From positions 2,976,001 through 3,040,000 of the forward strand of contig NZ_JADBGF010000001.1 of NCBI RefSeq assembly GCF_014873495.1: 64,000 bases of DNA, written 5' to 3'. The stretch is from Streptomyces stelliscabiei (GTDB lineage Bacteria > Actinomycetota > Actinomycetes > Streptomycetales > Streptomycetaceae). The notes beneath the pieces were generated by a model. It worked only from the letters and a program-made list of their open reading frames with translations. It had not been told where the DNA came from and ran no database searches. This document shows, one piece after another, positions 1 to 7,920 of the stretch (the stretch's first letter is position 1; the number at the start of each line of letters is the position of its first letter). The position numbers and the translations under genes are program-made.

Positions 1-1
1 C

Positions 2-1240
2 CAGGCCATCCACGAGTCCGACATGGCGCTCCGCGCCGACCTGTCCACCGCGCGCGTCGACCCGTTCCGCCGCGACAAGACGGTCAACATCAACTTCTTC
101 ATCCACGACCCGATCACGGGCGAGCAGTACTCCCGTGACCCGCGCAACGTGGCGAAGAAGGCCGAGGCGTACCTCGCGTCCACCGGCATCGCCGACACCG
201 CGTACTTCGGCCCCGAGGCCGAGTTCTACGTGTTCGACAGCGTGCGCTTCAAGACCTCGGAGAACGAGTCCTTCTACCACATCGACTCGGAGGCGGGCGC
301 CTGGAACACCGGTGCGCTGGAGGACAACCGCGGTTACAAGGTCCGCTACAAGGGCGGTTACTTCCCGACCCCGCCGGTCGACCACTTCGCCGACCTGCGT
401 GCCGAGATCTCGCTGGAGCTGGCCAAGTCCGGCCTCCAGGTCGAGCGCCAGCACCACGAGGTGGGCACCGCCGGCCAGGCCGAGATCAACTACAAGTTCA
501 ACACGCTGCTCGCCGCGGCCGACGACCTCCAGCTCTTCAAGTACATCGTGAAGAACGTGGCCTGGCGCAACGGCAAGACCGCGACCTTCATGCCGAAGCC
601 GATCTTCGGTGACAACGGCTCGGGCATGCACGTCCACCAGTCGCTGTGGGCGGGCGGCTCGCCGCTCTTCTACGACGAGGCCGGGTACGCGGGCCTGTCG
701 GACATGGCCCGCTACTACATCGGCGGCATCCTCAAGCACGCCCCGTCGCTGCTGGCCTTCACCAACCCGACGGTGAACTCGTACCACCGCCTGGTTCCGG
801 GCTTCGAGGCCCCGGTCAACCTGGTGTACTCGCAGCGCAACCGCTCCGCGGCCATGCGTATCCCGATCACGGGTTCGAACCCGAAGGCGAAGCGCGTGGA
901 GTTCCGCGCGCCCGACTCCTCCGGCAACCCCTACCTCGCCTTCTCGGCCCTGCTCCTCGCGGGCCTGGACGGCGTCAAGAACAAGATCGAGCCGGCCGAG
1001 CCGATCGACAAGGACCTCTACGAGCTGGCGCCCGAGGAGCACGCGGGCGTTCCGCAGGTCCCGACCTCGCTCCCGGCCGTCCTCGACTCGCTGGAGCGCG
1101 ACCACGAGTTCCTCCTCCAGGGCGACGTCTTCACGCCGGACCTGATCGAGACGTGGATCGACTACAAGCGCGCCAACGAGATCGCCCCGCTGCAGCTGCG
1201 TCCGCACCCGCACGAGTTCGAGCTGTACTTCGACGTGTGA
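2..1240 (+). CDS. glnA: Glutamine synthetase type I (GSI-beta), 5' end cut by window
   Basis: ATP-dependent ligation of ammonium to glutamate in the cytoplasm. The frame is open from base 2, and the first residues match the middle of the N-terminal region of Streptomyces GlnA, so roughly 60 codons lie upstream of the window. The GSI signatures are visible: the glutamate-rich metal site (PEAEFYVFD), the [12 protein letters not shown] segment, the [14 protein letters not shown]-binding loop and NRSAAMRIP. The tyrosine of DLYELAPEE (codon at 1019-1021) is the adenylylation site, so this is the expected target of the glnE product encoded at 42-45 kb. It ends in HEFELYFDV, typical of the family. 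The GlnR-controlled promoter must lie outside the window. Confidence 0.97.
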   Translation, partial: QAIHESDMALRADLSTARVDPFRRDKTVNINFFIHDPITGEQYSRDPRNVAKKAEAYLASTGIADTAYFGPEAEFYVFDSVRFKTSENESFYHIDSEAGAWNTGALEDNRGYKVRYKGGYFPTPPVDHFADLRAEISLELAKSGLQVERQHHEVGTAGQAEINYKFNTLLAAADDLQLFKYIVKNVAWRNGKTATFMPKPIFGDNGSGMHVHQSLWAGGSPLFYDEAGYAGLSDMARYYIGGILKHAPSLLAFTNPTVNSYHRLVPGFEAPVNLVYSQRNRSAAMRIPITGSNPKAKRVEFRAPDSSGNPYLAFSALLLAGLDGVKNKIEPAEPIDKDLYELAPEEHAGVPQVPTSLPAVLDSLERDHEFLLQGDVFTPDLIETWIDYKRANEIAPLQLRPHPHEFELYFDV

Positions 1241-1296
1241 TCGAGCCCGTGAGCCCGCGCCCCAGGCGTGTGGTTCCGGTCGGACGCTGAGTCGTG

Positions 1297-1340
1297 CGAC
1301 GGCGCCCCCGTTCCCGCTTTCCGGGACGGGGGCGCCGTCG
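1297..1340 (+). terminator. Hairpin terminator after glnA
   Basis: A roughly 19-bp GC-rich inverted repeat (arms about 1297-1316 and 1322-1340, loop CTTTC, one bulged T) starts 56 nt after the glnA stop. There is no U-tract, as usual in Streptomyces. It separates glnA from the next gene. Confidence 0.8.
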
Positions 1341-1386
1341 TATGGTTCTGGCACGACTGTTCGATGAATGACGGGGAGACACGGGG

Positions 1387-1644
1387 ATGCCCGAACAGGA
1401 CGACCAGGAGCGGGAGTTCGACATCAAGTGGGCGGACGGCGCCGAGCACAAGGAGCCCTCCGCCCGGGCCCGGATGCTCGCCGCGCGCTGGAAGGAGAAC
1501 CCGCCCGCGCCCCAGCCCTTCCGCGCCGACCCCGGCCCGGCCGGACCGCGCCGGTCCTCGTGGGTGTCGACGCTGATCGTCTTCGGCTGCGTGGCGGGGC
1601 TCATCGCGCTGATCGGCTACATCAACTACCAGTCGTCGTACTGA
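1387..1644 (+). CDS. Small single-pass membrane protein, unknown function
   Basis: 85 aa. The N-terminal half is acidic and hydrophilic, followed by a proline-rich stretch. One C-terminal transmembrane segment (about residues 58-78, STLIVFGCVAGLIALIGYI) leaves only a short tail, so it looks C-tail-anchored with the N-terminus probably cytoplasmic. The ATG start has GGGGAGACACGGGG just upstream. I do not recognise a domain. Its place after glnA suggests a conserved Streptomyces neighbour, but the sequence gives no link to nitrogen metabolism. Confidence 0.75.
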   Translation: MPEQDDQEREFDIKWADGAEHKEPSARARMLAARWKENPPAPQPFRADPGPAGPRRSSWVSTLIVFGCVAGLIALIGYINYQSSY

Positions 1645-1687
1645 GGGGCTGCGGCAGGTGGCGCGGCCGAGGCGAGCCCCGGCCGCG

Positions 1688-1981
1688 CTACTTGCCGCCC
1701 TTGTCGCGGTCCTGTCGACGGGTCGCGAGCGGCCGTTCGCGGCGGTAGCGGCGCTCCCACCTCGCCTGCTGGTCACGGCGATCGCGGTACGCGCGGTAGG
1801 AGCCGGGCTGGGCCGGGCCGCCGCCTGGCGGGGAGCCCGACGAGGAGGCCGCCGAGCCTCCCCCCGTGCGGCCGTGGCGGACGTACAGGTAGAGCAGGGC
1901 GACGGCGGCCAGCCAGAGGACTTGGTTGGAGAAACCCATGACGACCAGAACCGCGGTCGCCGAGAGGATCAAGGTGCCCAT
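1688..1981 (-). CDS. Small membrane protein with basic tail, unknown function
   Basis: 97 aa. I chose the ATG at 1981 because GAGGAG lies 6 nt upstream; the frame stays open further upstream, but that part is basic and non-membrane. It begins with a hydrophobic segment holding one or two short transmembrane helices (residues about 3-35). A Gly/Ser/Pro linker follows, then a strongly basic C-terminus rich in RYRRER and RRQDRD motifs, so the tail is probably cytoplasmic. It converges on the preceding small gene. No family recognised. Confidence 0.7.
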   Translation of the reverse strand: MGTLILSATAVLVVMGFSNQVLWLAAVALLYLYVRHGRTGGGSAASSSGSPPGGGPAQPGSYRAYRDRRDQQARWERRYRRERPLATRRQDRDKGGK

Positions 1982-2178
1982 GACGGGACTCCTCGGGGCG
2001 TGGCGTGGGTGATGACTGTGCGGGGAAGAGTAGCCCCGGCGCCGGGAAGTGATGCCCGCCTTGCGCGGGCCCGGTTCCCGAGGGGCTTCGCTGCGTGTGT
2101 CCAGGATGATGGTGTGGCGGGTGCGAGAGCATCCCATTTATCGGGGAACGGCCGGGGTGCGTCGGGGATGCTGGGTCC

Positions 2179-3138
2179 ATGGCATCGGATGATCATGAGT
2201 GGGCCGCGACCCGGGCGTGGGTGGCCGAGCGGCTCCCGGAGGGCCGCACCGTACGGAACTGGACGGATCTGCGGGGTGGTTGGACCTCCCGGATGCGCGG
2301 GCTGACACTCGACGACGGGACGGGGCTCGTCCTGCGGTCGTTCGTGAAACCGTTCTTCCGGCTGCACGCTCCGGGGCTGCTGAACCGTGAGGCCGAGATC
2401 CTCACGCTGCTCGCCTCGTACGACGACATCCCCGCTCCACGTCTGCACGCCGTCGACCCCGCCGCCGAACTCGCCGCCCACCCCTCGCTGTTGATGTCCC
2501 TGCTGCCGGGATCGTTGCGGATGGCGGAGGACGCGGACCTGGAGGCGCGGCTGGATCTGCTCGCCGGGCAGCTCGCCCGGATCCACGCGGTCGTACCGGA
2601 GCGACGGCCCCGCACGTACCAGGCCTGGACCTCGCCCGAGCGGGTCAACACGCCGGGCGGTGCGCTGTGGGAGCGGGCGGTGGAGGTGATCCGGCGGGAG
2701 GCACCCGCGTACGAAGGATGCTTCCTGCACCGGGACTTCCATCCCGGGAACGTCCTCTTCACGGGTACGGGTACGGGTACGGGTACGGCTGGCGGTGCGG
2801 GCGGTGGTCTTCGGGTCAGCGGGGTCGTGGACTGGGTGGAGACCTCGTGGGGGCCGGCGGACCTCGATGTGGCGCACTGTTCGACCGCCCTGGCGTTGTT
2901 GTACGGGGTGGAGCACGGGCTCGGATTCAGGGAGCGGTACGAGGCGCGGGGCGGGCGTCGGCCGGCCGTGGACCAGGACCACGTGTACTGGCGGCTGCTG
3001 GACGCGCTGGGTTACGCCCCGGACGCGGAGAAGCTCGCGGTGCCCTGGCGGGAGCTGGGGCGGACGGATCTGACGCCGGAGGTCCTGGGGGCTCGGCTGG
3101 AGGGGTATGTGGGCGGGGTGCTGGAGCGTTACGCGTAG
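2179..3138 (+). CDS. Aminoglycoside phosphotransferase (APH)-family kinase-like protein
   Basis: 319 aa. The kinase-like fold shows in the catalytic loop CFLHRDFHPGNVLF (residues about 182-195; His-x-Asp with downstream Asn) and in the metal-binding Asp of VVDWVE, followed by GPADLDVAHC. These are the APH/choline-kinase family Brenner-type motifs. The family phosphorylates small hydroxyl compounds such as antibiotics, homoserine or sugars; the substrate cannot be read from the sequence and a resistance role is not implied. A GGGTAC tandem repeat (Thr-Gly codons) sits between the catalytic loop and the metal-binding Asp, where APH proteins tolerate insertions. It stands alone, followed on the same strand by an HTH_42 gene. 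Confidence 0.88.
   Translation: MASDDHEWAATRAWVAERLPEGRTVRNWTDLRGGWTSRMRGLTLDDGTGLVLRSFVKPFFRLHAPGLLNREAEILTLLASYDDIPAPRLHAVDPAAELAAHPSLLMSLLPGSLRMAEDADLEARLDLLAGQLARIHAVVPERRPRTYQAWTSPERVNTPGGALWERAVEVIRREAPAYEGCFLHRDFHPGNVLFTGTGTGTGTAGGAGGGLRVSGVVDWVETSWGPADLDVAHCSTALALLYGVEHGLGFRERYEARGGRRPAVDQDHVYWRLLDALGYAPDAEKLAVPWRELGRTDLTPEVLGARLEGYVGGVLERYA
2763..2786 (+). repeat. GGGTAC hexanucleotide repeat, four copies, inside the APH-like gene
   Basis: Four perfect GGGTAC copies encode alternating Thr-Gly just after the catalytic loop. Copy-number change would add or remove two residues without shifting the frame. Confidence 0.9.
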
Positions 3139-3276
3139 CCGGCCGGGGCCGGGCCGGGCGCCGGGGCGTCCGATTGTCAGTGGCGTCCGGGAGGATGCGT
3201 CGAGGGCTCCGGGCTCGGTCGGCGCTCCGGATGTCGGGCGCGAGCGCGGCGCGGTGTGAAGGTGAGGGCGGTGGGC

Positions 3277-4461
3277 ATGGCTGACGGGCGGCTGCGATAT
3301 GTCGGGGTGGCCGAGCGGCGGGTGCGGCTGGGGCTGCGGCAGCGGTTGGCCGGATTGGTGCGGGCGGCGGGGCCGGAGGAGGTGGCTGATTCCCTGGTGG
3401 CCCTGCACGGCTCGGATCCCGCGACGGTGCCGCTCGCGGTGGGCGCGCGGCTCGCCGATCCCGGGCTGACGGTGGCCGAGACCGAGCGGGCGCTGTACGT
3501 GGACCGCTCGCTGGTCCGTATGCACGGTATGCGGCACACCGTGTTCGTGTTCCCGACCGAGCTGACCGCCGTGGTGCACGCCTCGACCGGCATCGCGGTC
3601 GCCGCGAGGGAGCGGGCGGCGCTGCTGAAGGACATGGCCGCGGCCGGGGCGCCGGACGCGGCCTGGCTGAAGGAGGTCGAGGAGTCGGCGCTGGCAGCGC
3701 TGGCCCGCCGGGGCCAGGCGACGGCGGCCGAACTCGCCGAGGACGAACCGAGGTTGCGGGAGCGGTTCGTGTACGCGGCGGGGAAGAGTTACGAGGGGAC
3801 GCACAGCGTCTCGACGCGGCTGCTGAGGGTGCTGGGGGTGGAGGGCAGGGTCGTGCGGGGGCGGCCGCTGGGCTCCTGGACGTCGAGCCAGTTCCGGTGG
3901 GCCGTGGCCCCCGCGCATCCCGAACTGGATGTGGCGCAGGCCCAGGCGTCGCTGCTGGGCCGGTGGTTGGCGGCCTGCGGCCCTGCGACCGAGGCGGATC
4001 TGAAGTGGTGGACGGGGTGGCGTGTCACCGAGGTCCGCCGGGCGCTGGCGGCGATCGGGGCGCGGGCCGTGGCGCTGGACGAGGGGACGGGGTATGTGAC
4101 CGCCGAGGACGAGGAGCCGGTTTCCGGCCCCGCCGAGCCCTGGGCCGCCCTTCTGCCCGCCCTCGACCCGACGGCGATGGGCTGGCGGCAACGCGACTGG
4201 TATCTCGCCCCCGAACTCCGGCCGGCCCTGTTCGACTACAGCGGCAACGTCGGGCCGACGGTGTGGTGGAACGGCCGGGTGATCGGCGGCTGGGCCCAGC
4301 GGTCCGACGGCGAGGTCGTGTGGCGGCTGCTCGACACGGAGGGGGTGGGGCGGGAGGCCGAGACGGCGATCCGTGCGGAGGCTGCGCGGCTGCGGGGGTG
4401 GGTGGGTGACACCCGGGTCACGCCACGCTTTCGGACACCGTTGGAGAAGGAGTTGGTGTGA
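3277..4461 (+). CDS. HTH_42 / AlkZ-YcaQ superfamily winged-helix protein
   Basis: 394 aa from the ATG at 3277, which has GAGG 9 nt upstream; an upstream in-frame GTG (3256) lacks an SD. The tandem winged-helix layout and motifs such as LDPTAMGWRQRDWYL and a C-terminal RGWVGDTRVTPRF match the 'winged helix DNA-binding domain-containing protein' family (Pfam HTH_42). Members AlkZ and YcaQ are DNA glycosylases that unhook bulky or crosslinked purines. Their catalytic Gln-x-Gln/Asp sits in an LQAQDP-like segment. The equivalent here is LVALHGSDP, so the catalytic Gln is a His, and glycosylase activity is uncertain. Confidence 0.8.
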   Translation: MADGRLRYVGVAERRVRLGLRQRLAGLVRAAGPEEVADSLVALHGSDPATVPLAVGARLADPGLTVAETERALYVDRSLVRMHGMRHTVFVFPTELTAVVHASTGIAVAARERAALLKDMAAAGAPDAAWLKEVEESALAALARRGQATAAELAEDEPRLRERFVYAAGKSYEGTHSVSTRLLRVLGVEGRVVRGRPLGSWTSSQFRWAVAPAHPELDVAQAQASLLGRWLAACGPATEADLKWWTGWRVTEVRRALAAIGARAVALDEGTGYVTAEDEEPVSGPAEPWAALLPALDPTAMGWRQRDWYLAPELRPALFDYSGNVGPTVWWNGRVIGGWAQRSDGEVVWRLLDTEGVGREAETAIRAEAARLRGWVGDTRVTPRFRTPLEKELV

Positions 4462-4573
4462 GTTCGGGTGCGTAGGGGCGGGGCCGGGGTGGGGGTTGCT
4501 CGGGTGTTGGTGGGGCCCGGGTGCGTCGGCGGGTGCGGGTGCGTCGTGGGGTGCGGTGGTGGGGGTGGGTGCG

Positions 4574-4632
4574 GTGCGTCGGCGGGTGCGGTGCGTCGGC
4601 GGGTGCGGTGCGTCGGCGGGTGCGGTGCGTCG
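4574..4632 (+). repeat. 17-bp tandem repeat, 3.5 copies
   Basis: The unit GTGCGTCGGCGGGTGCG is repeated perfectly at 4574-4590, 4591-4607 and 4608-4624, with a partial fourth copy to 4632. Degenerate copies lie just upstream from about 4520. Confidence 0.9.
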
Positions 4633-4635
4633 TGG

Positions 4636-4680
4636 TTGCTCGCGCAGTTCCCCGCGCCCCTGAAAAGCAGGGGCTGCGCC
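4636..4680 (+). repeat. Dispersed palindromic element, copy 1
   Basis: It contains CGCGCAGTTCCCCGCGCCCC followed by a CCCCTG-aaaag-CAGGGG hairpin. The reverse complement matches copies at about 4845, 58687 and 63300. This is a recognisable Streptomyces intergenic repeat type (my recollection). Confidence 0.7.
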
Positions 4681-4844
4681 CCGTGCTTTTCGGCGCGCAG
4701 CACCGTCGCTGTACAGGCCCGGCGGTGTCGCCCCTGAGCAAGTCCACGAGGCCATGACCTGCACCATCCGAACCCCACCACCGACAGGCGGACGAAGCCG
4801 CAGCTCCACGGGACCCAGGTACTCAGGCCCACAGGGCGGCTTGT

Positions 4845-4880
4845 CAGGGGCGCGAGGAACTGCGCGCCCAACCCCCACCC
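4845..4880 (+). repeat. Dispersed palindromic element, copy 2 (inverted relative to copy 1)
   Basis: CAGGGGCGCGAGGAACTGCG followed by a CCCCCACCC tail is the reverse complement of the core of the element at 4636. The two copies flank about 165 bp. Confidence 0.65.
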
Positions 4881-4919
4881 ACCCGCGGACGAAAACCGAC
4901 CCTCCTCCGCACACAAAGC

Positions 4920-4951
4920 GCCGGGTACCCCAAAAGCAAGGGGTACCCGGC
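4920..4951 (-). terminator. Hairpin terminator of the DUF4360 gene
   Basis: A perfect 12-bp stem, GCCGGGTACCCC / GGGGTACCCGGC, with an 8-nt loop, lies 7 nt beyond the stop codon of the minus-strand gene. Confidence 0.85.
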
Positions 4952-4958
4952 AACCGGC

Positions 4959-5606
4959 TCACCCCGAGGGGCACTGCTTCCAGGCCAAGTGGTAGATCGT
5001 GCTGATGTCACCGTCCGTCGAGTCCATGGTCATGAAACTCGTGCTGCTGGCCGGCGACGACCCCCGGTTGACCCTCAGCTCGGTGTTGATGTTGAAGTTG
5101 CGCTCCACCCCACAGGGCGCCCACACCAGCTGGGCCCAGTCCGTCTCGTCCGTGGCCTGCCAGTTGTCCTCCTTCGGGCCGTTGAACGTGTGGGTCCTGG
5201 AGGCGGTGTCCGGGGAGCCCTGGAAGTAGTACGAGGCCTTCTCGACGCCGCTCGCGCCGCGCGCGAGAGAGGCGAAGCCGCGGTAGTCGACGCTGGCGAT
5301 GGCGTAGGTGAAGCCACCGGGCACATGGACGATCAGATTGAGCTGGCAGTTCTTGCGGAACGCGGTGGACGGGGCGCCACCGCCGACCTGGGCGAGGTAG
5401 TCGCTGTAGGTCACCGTGAACGCGGTGTTGTCCGGTGAGACGGCGACCGCGGCCGTGCCCTGGGGACAGCCGGAGCCGTTCACCGTGGCGACCTTGATGA
5501 TGATCTTGTCCGGGGGCGGGTCCTCGAAGGGGGACTCGGCCTGCGCGGGAAGCGCACTGGCGAACAGGGCGGCTACGGCGCCGCCCAGGAGGAGACCACG
5601 AACCAT
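4959..5606 (-). CDS. Secreted DUF4360 family protein
   Basis: 215 aa. The ATG at 5606 was chosen because a compact signal peptide follows at once (MVRGLLLGGAVAALFASALPAQA, probable cleavage after AQA) and GGGAGAA lies just upstream; an in-frame ATG 15 nt further up is also possible. The mature part contains the PDKIIIKVATVNGSGCPQGTAAVAVSPDNTAF segment and the spaced cysteines typical of DUF4360. These are small secreted beta-rich proteins of unknown function found in actinomycetes and fungi. It is monocistronic with its own terminator, and there is no link to its neighbours. Confidence 0.85.
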   Translation of the reverse strand: MVRGLLLGGAVAALFASALPAQAESPFEDPPPDKIIIKVATVNGSGCPQGTAAVAVSPDNTAFTVTYSDYLAQVGGGAPSTAFRKNCQLNLIVHVPGGFTYAIASVDYRGFASLARGASGVEKASYYFQGSPDTASRTHTFNGPKEDNWQATDETDWAQLVWAPCGVERNFNINTELRVNRGSSPASSTSFMTMDSTDGDISTIYHLAWKQCPSG

Positions 5607-5885
5607 GGGGGGTTCTCCCATCAGAGTCATGCACATGTCAATAGACAGGTGCGAGAACCCCACGGCCTGCGACAACACGGACCACGCGAGCGCAGTCTGT
5701 GAAACAGCTGTGAAGACCGAGGGGCGACCGCATCGTATGGACCCCGGACGGGCAGGGCTAGAGCGATCTCCGGCCAACCCTGGCGGCCGGAGATCGCCCA
5801 TTCCCGTTGAACCCCTCGACTTCCTCGGTGGATCGGCGGGGTGGCCGGCTCGGCGCGGCACACCGCGCCGACCACCCCCACCGCA

Positions 5886-6200
5886 CTAGCGGCTGTAGCG
5901 CATCAGCGCCCGCACCATGTGGCACGTGGTGTCCGACGGCGGATGTACGCCGATGACCTCCGCCGTGCTCCGGATCGTCTCGTTGCGCGCCTGGTTCGGC
6001 ATGTGGACGCCGGAGTCGAGCAGGGCGATCGCGAGGCGCATGGCCTTCAGACGCCGGTTGTGGGTGATGTACCACTCACGCGGACGGCCCGGCGGGAGCG
6101 TGTGCTTGACCACCGGTTCGTACGGGAGATCGAGCAGGACGGGATGCTGGACGGTCGACTGAGTGGGCAGCGGCTTGGACTTCAGTGCGGCAGCGGGCAC
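5886..6200 (-). CDS. Conserved-looking hypothetical protein, unknown function
   Basis: 104 aa from the GTG at 6200. A perfect AGGAGG abuts an upstream in-frame ATG (6206) with no spacing but is 6 nt from the GTG, so the GTG is the better start. Soluble, no membrane segment. The N-terminal third is Pro-rich and extended (LLDLPYEPVVKHTLPPGRPREWYITHNRRLKAMRLAI shows the change to helix), the rest helical, with His and Cys in the last 20 residues. I do not recognise the family. An AT-rich stretch at 6260-6290 upstream probably carries its promoter and that of the divergent ArsC-like gene. Confidence 0.75.
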   Translation of the reverse strand: MPAAALKSKPLPTQSTVQHPVLLDLPYEPVVKHTLPPGRPREWYITHNRRLKAMRLAIALLDSGVHMPNQARNETIRSTAEVIGVHPPSDTTCHMVRALMRYSR

Positions 6201-6376
6201 GGACATCCTCCTGTCGCGGTCTGGGCACCGCCGGAATCCCCCGTCGGCAACCCTCGAACACTGCTTCTATTTTACTACTCCCCACTGACAATCGCCCCTG
6301 GCCAGAAGGCATCTGAGGGGTCCTGTGACGCAGGTGGAACACGAGTTTTCGGGCCCGGTTGGCTACCGTGGGCGGC

Positions 6377-6736
6377 ATGGAGATCTGGATCAATCCGGCC
6401 TGTTCCAAGTGCCGCAGCGCGCTCAGCCTGCTCGACGCCGAGGGTGCCGACTACACCGTCCGCCGCTACCTGGAGGACGTCCCGAGCGAGGACGAGATCC
6501 GCGCCGTACTCGACCGGCTCGGGCTGGAACCGTGGGACATCACCCGCACCCAGGAGGCCGCCGCCAAGGAGCTGGGCCTCAAGGAGTGGGCGCGGGACGC
6601 GGGTTCGCGCGACCGCTGGGTCACGGCACTCGCCGAGCACCCCGGACTCATCCAGCGGCCCATCATCACCGCCGAGGACGGCACGGCGGTGGTGGCCCGC
6701 ACGGACGAGGCGGTACGGGAGGCTCTGTCCAGGTAA
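6377..6736 (+). CDS. ArsC/Spx-family thioredoxin-fold protein (arsenate reductase-like)
   Basis: 119 aa. ATG at 6377 begins MEIWINPACSKCRSAL, the ArsC-family thioredoxin fold with the cysteine pair near the N-terminus (CxxC here). An ArsC-like helical region follows (LEDVPSEDEIRAVLDRLGL), then the conserved strand and cis-Pro region GLIQRPIITAEDGTAVVAR; the RP arginine is the arsenate-contacting or Spx-contacting position. Length is normal. No ars operon surrounds it, so it could be a general thiol reductase rather than an arsenic gene. Confidence 0.85.
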   Translation: MEIWINPACSKCRSALSLLDAEGADYTVRRYLEDVPSEDEIRAVLDRLGLEPWDITRTQEAAAKELGLKEWARDAGSRDRWVTALAEHPGLIQRPIITAEDGTAVVARTDEAVREALSR

Positions 6737-6896
6737 CAGGTGGTCCGGCCACCCCGGCTCTCAACCGTGGCGTGATGTGCGTCACTTGAGAGTTTGCTGT
6801 GCCCGTTGAGCAGCTTCGTTCGACATCTCGTACGTAGCGGCGTACTCGTCCGATCCGGTGGCCGATCCGAAGGCCCGCCGGGAACAGGAGGCGCGC

Positions 6897-7607
6897 ATGT
6901 CGCGTAGGAGAACGCTCGGCACGAAGAAGAAGGTCGCGCTGTTCGTGACCGCGGCAGCGGTGGCGGGAGGCGGGGCCTTCGCCATGGCGACCACGTCGAA
7001 CGCGGCGCAGACCGCGGCGGATTCCAGTGTCTGTCAGGGGCTGGCCACCGCGCTCGGCAACAACGAGCGGTTCATCGCGGACCAGAAGGCGAAGCCCGAC
7101 GCCCAGTCGGCGGCGCGGATCGCCAACCGCGAGGCGGTCATCGCCCAGATCAAGGTCCAGCAGGGCGCGTCGGACTGCGTGGTCGGGGAGTCGGCTCAGG
7201 GCTCCCAGGCCGCACCGCCCGCACAGCCGTCCGCGCCGGCCACGCAGACCGGGGGGTCGGCTCAGGACCCCCAGGGCGACGAGGCGGCCGGGAACACGGG
7301 CGGCGCCGGTGGCGCGGGGAACGCGGGCGGCGCGGGTGACACCGGCGACGCCGGGGCCGGCCGGCAGGTCTGCAACGGCTCCACCGTCACCCTCTCCGGC
7401 GAGGGCGGCGCCCCGGCCGCGTCCAGCAACCAGTTCCCGGCCGGCACGAAGCTGCGGGTGACCAACCTGGACAACAACAAGTCCACGACCGTCGAGGTCA
7501 CCTCGGTCTCCGGCAGTTGTGCCCTGCTGAACAACGCCGCCTTCGAACAGGTCCGGGAACCCGGCAAGTTCCTGATCCGCCGCGCGCTGATCGAGAAGGT
7601 GGGGTGA
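6897..7607 (+). CDS. Secreted protein with C-terminal RlpA-like double-psi beta-barrel domain
   Basis: 236 aa. Start ATG 6897 has AGGAG 6 nt upstream; the frame extends 13 codons further without an SD. N-terminal signal (KKKVALFVTAAAVAGGGAFAMA), then a helical region bracketed by two cysteines (CQGLATAL to SDCVVG), a low-complexity Ala/Gly/Pro/Gln linker, and a C-terminal domain (about residues 158-236). The C-terminal domain reads as a double-psi beta-barrel: FPAGTKLRVTNLDNNKSTTVEVT, then LNNAAFEQV. Such domains occur in RlpA and expansin-like cell-wall proteins, but the catalytic Asp/His of RlpA is not evident. Its domain plan resembles the secreted DUF1996 protein at 11.4 kb. Confidence 0.75.
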   Translation: MSRRRTLGTKKKVALFVTAAAVAGGGAFAMATTSNAAQTAADSSVCQGLATALGNNERFIADQKAKPDAQSAARIANREAVIAQIKVQQGASDCVVGESAQGSQAAPPAQPSAPATQTGGSAQDPQGDEAAGNTGGAGGAGNAGGAGDTGDAGAGRQVCNGSTVTLSGEGGAPAASSNQFPAGTKLRVTNLDNNKSTTVEVTSVSGSCALLNNAAFEQVREPGKFLIRRALIEKVG

Positions 7608-7675
7608 CGCCGGCCCGGACGGCGGCGTGGGCCCGCTCGTAACGGTGAGGTGAAGAGAGGGCGACCGCACTCCGG

Positions 7676-7710
7676 GAGGCCGGCCATCGCACACGGCGAT
7701 GGCCGGCCTC
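7676..7710 (+). terminator. Strong hairpin terminator
   Basis: A perfect 15-bp stem, GAGGCCGGCCATCGC / GCGATGGCCGGCCTC, with loop ACACG, lies between the secreted protein gene and glnII. Confidence 0.85.
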
Positions 7711-7781
7711 GTCCGCGCGTACGACCAGCGCGTACGACCAACACGTCCGCCGGGACGTGAGTCGCGCCACAGCGACCCCAG

Positions 7782-7830
7782 GTAACACGGGGTTCACATT
7801 CGAGCAACGGCCGGGAAATCGCGTGTTGAC
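7782..7830 (+). promoter_or_regulatory. GlnR-type box upstream of glnII
   Basis: Five-base half-sites recur with an exact 11-bp period: GTAAC (7782), TTCAC (7793), GCAAC (7804), GAAAT (7815) and TTGAC (7826), each separated by 6 bp. This matches the actinomycete GlnR consensus gTnAC-n6-GaAAC-n6 (known family). It lies about 95-140 bp upstream of the glnII start, as expected for nitrogen control of glnII. Confidence 0.82.
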
Positions 7831-7920
7831 AGGCTGCGCGGCATCAGCGCGGCGTTTCAGTGCCGCAGCGCCGCAGCACCCGCACATGCGCCTAGTGACC
7901 CACCCCGAAGGATGTGTCCC

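Larger units (their letters stand above)
4462..4919. other. Long intergenic region rich in repeats
   Basis: About 460 bp without a convincing gene lies between convergent genes. It starts with very G-rich sequence containing a 17-bp tandem repeat, then holds two copies of a dispersed palindromic element in opposite orientation, and ends at a terminator for the DUF4360 gene. Open frames here have no codon bias or SD and consist of repeat translation. Confidence 0.7.

Noticed and set aside
2179..3138. Aminoglycoside resistance gene
   Set aside because: Only the general APH kinase fold is visible; the family includes many metabolic kinases and no resistance context is present.
1969..4974. Open frame of about 1000 codons on the minus strand
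   Set aside because: Arg/Pro/His-rich shadow of the APH-like and HTH_42 genes plus repeat-rich intergenic DNA; no SD or motif.
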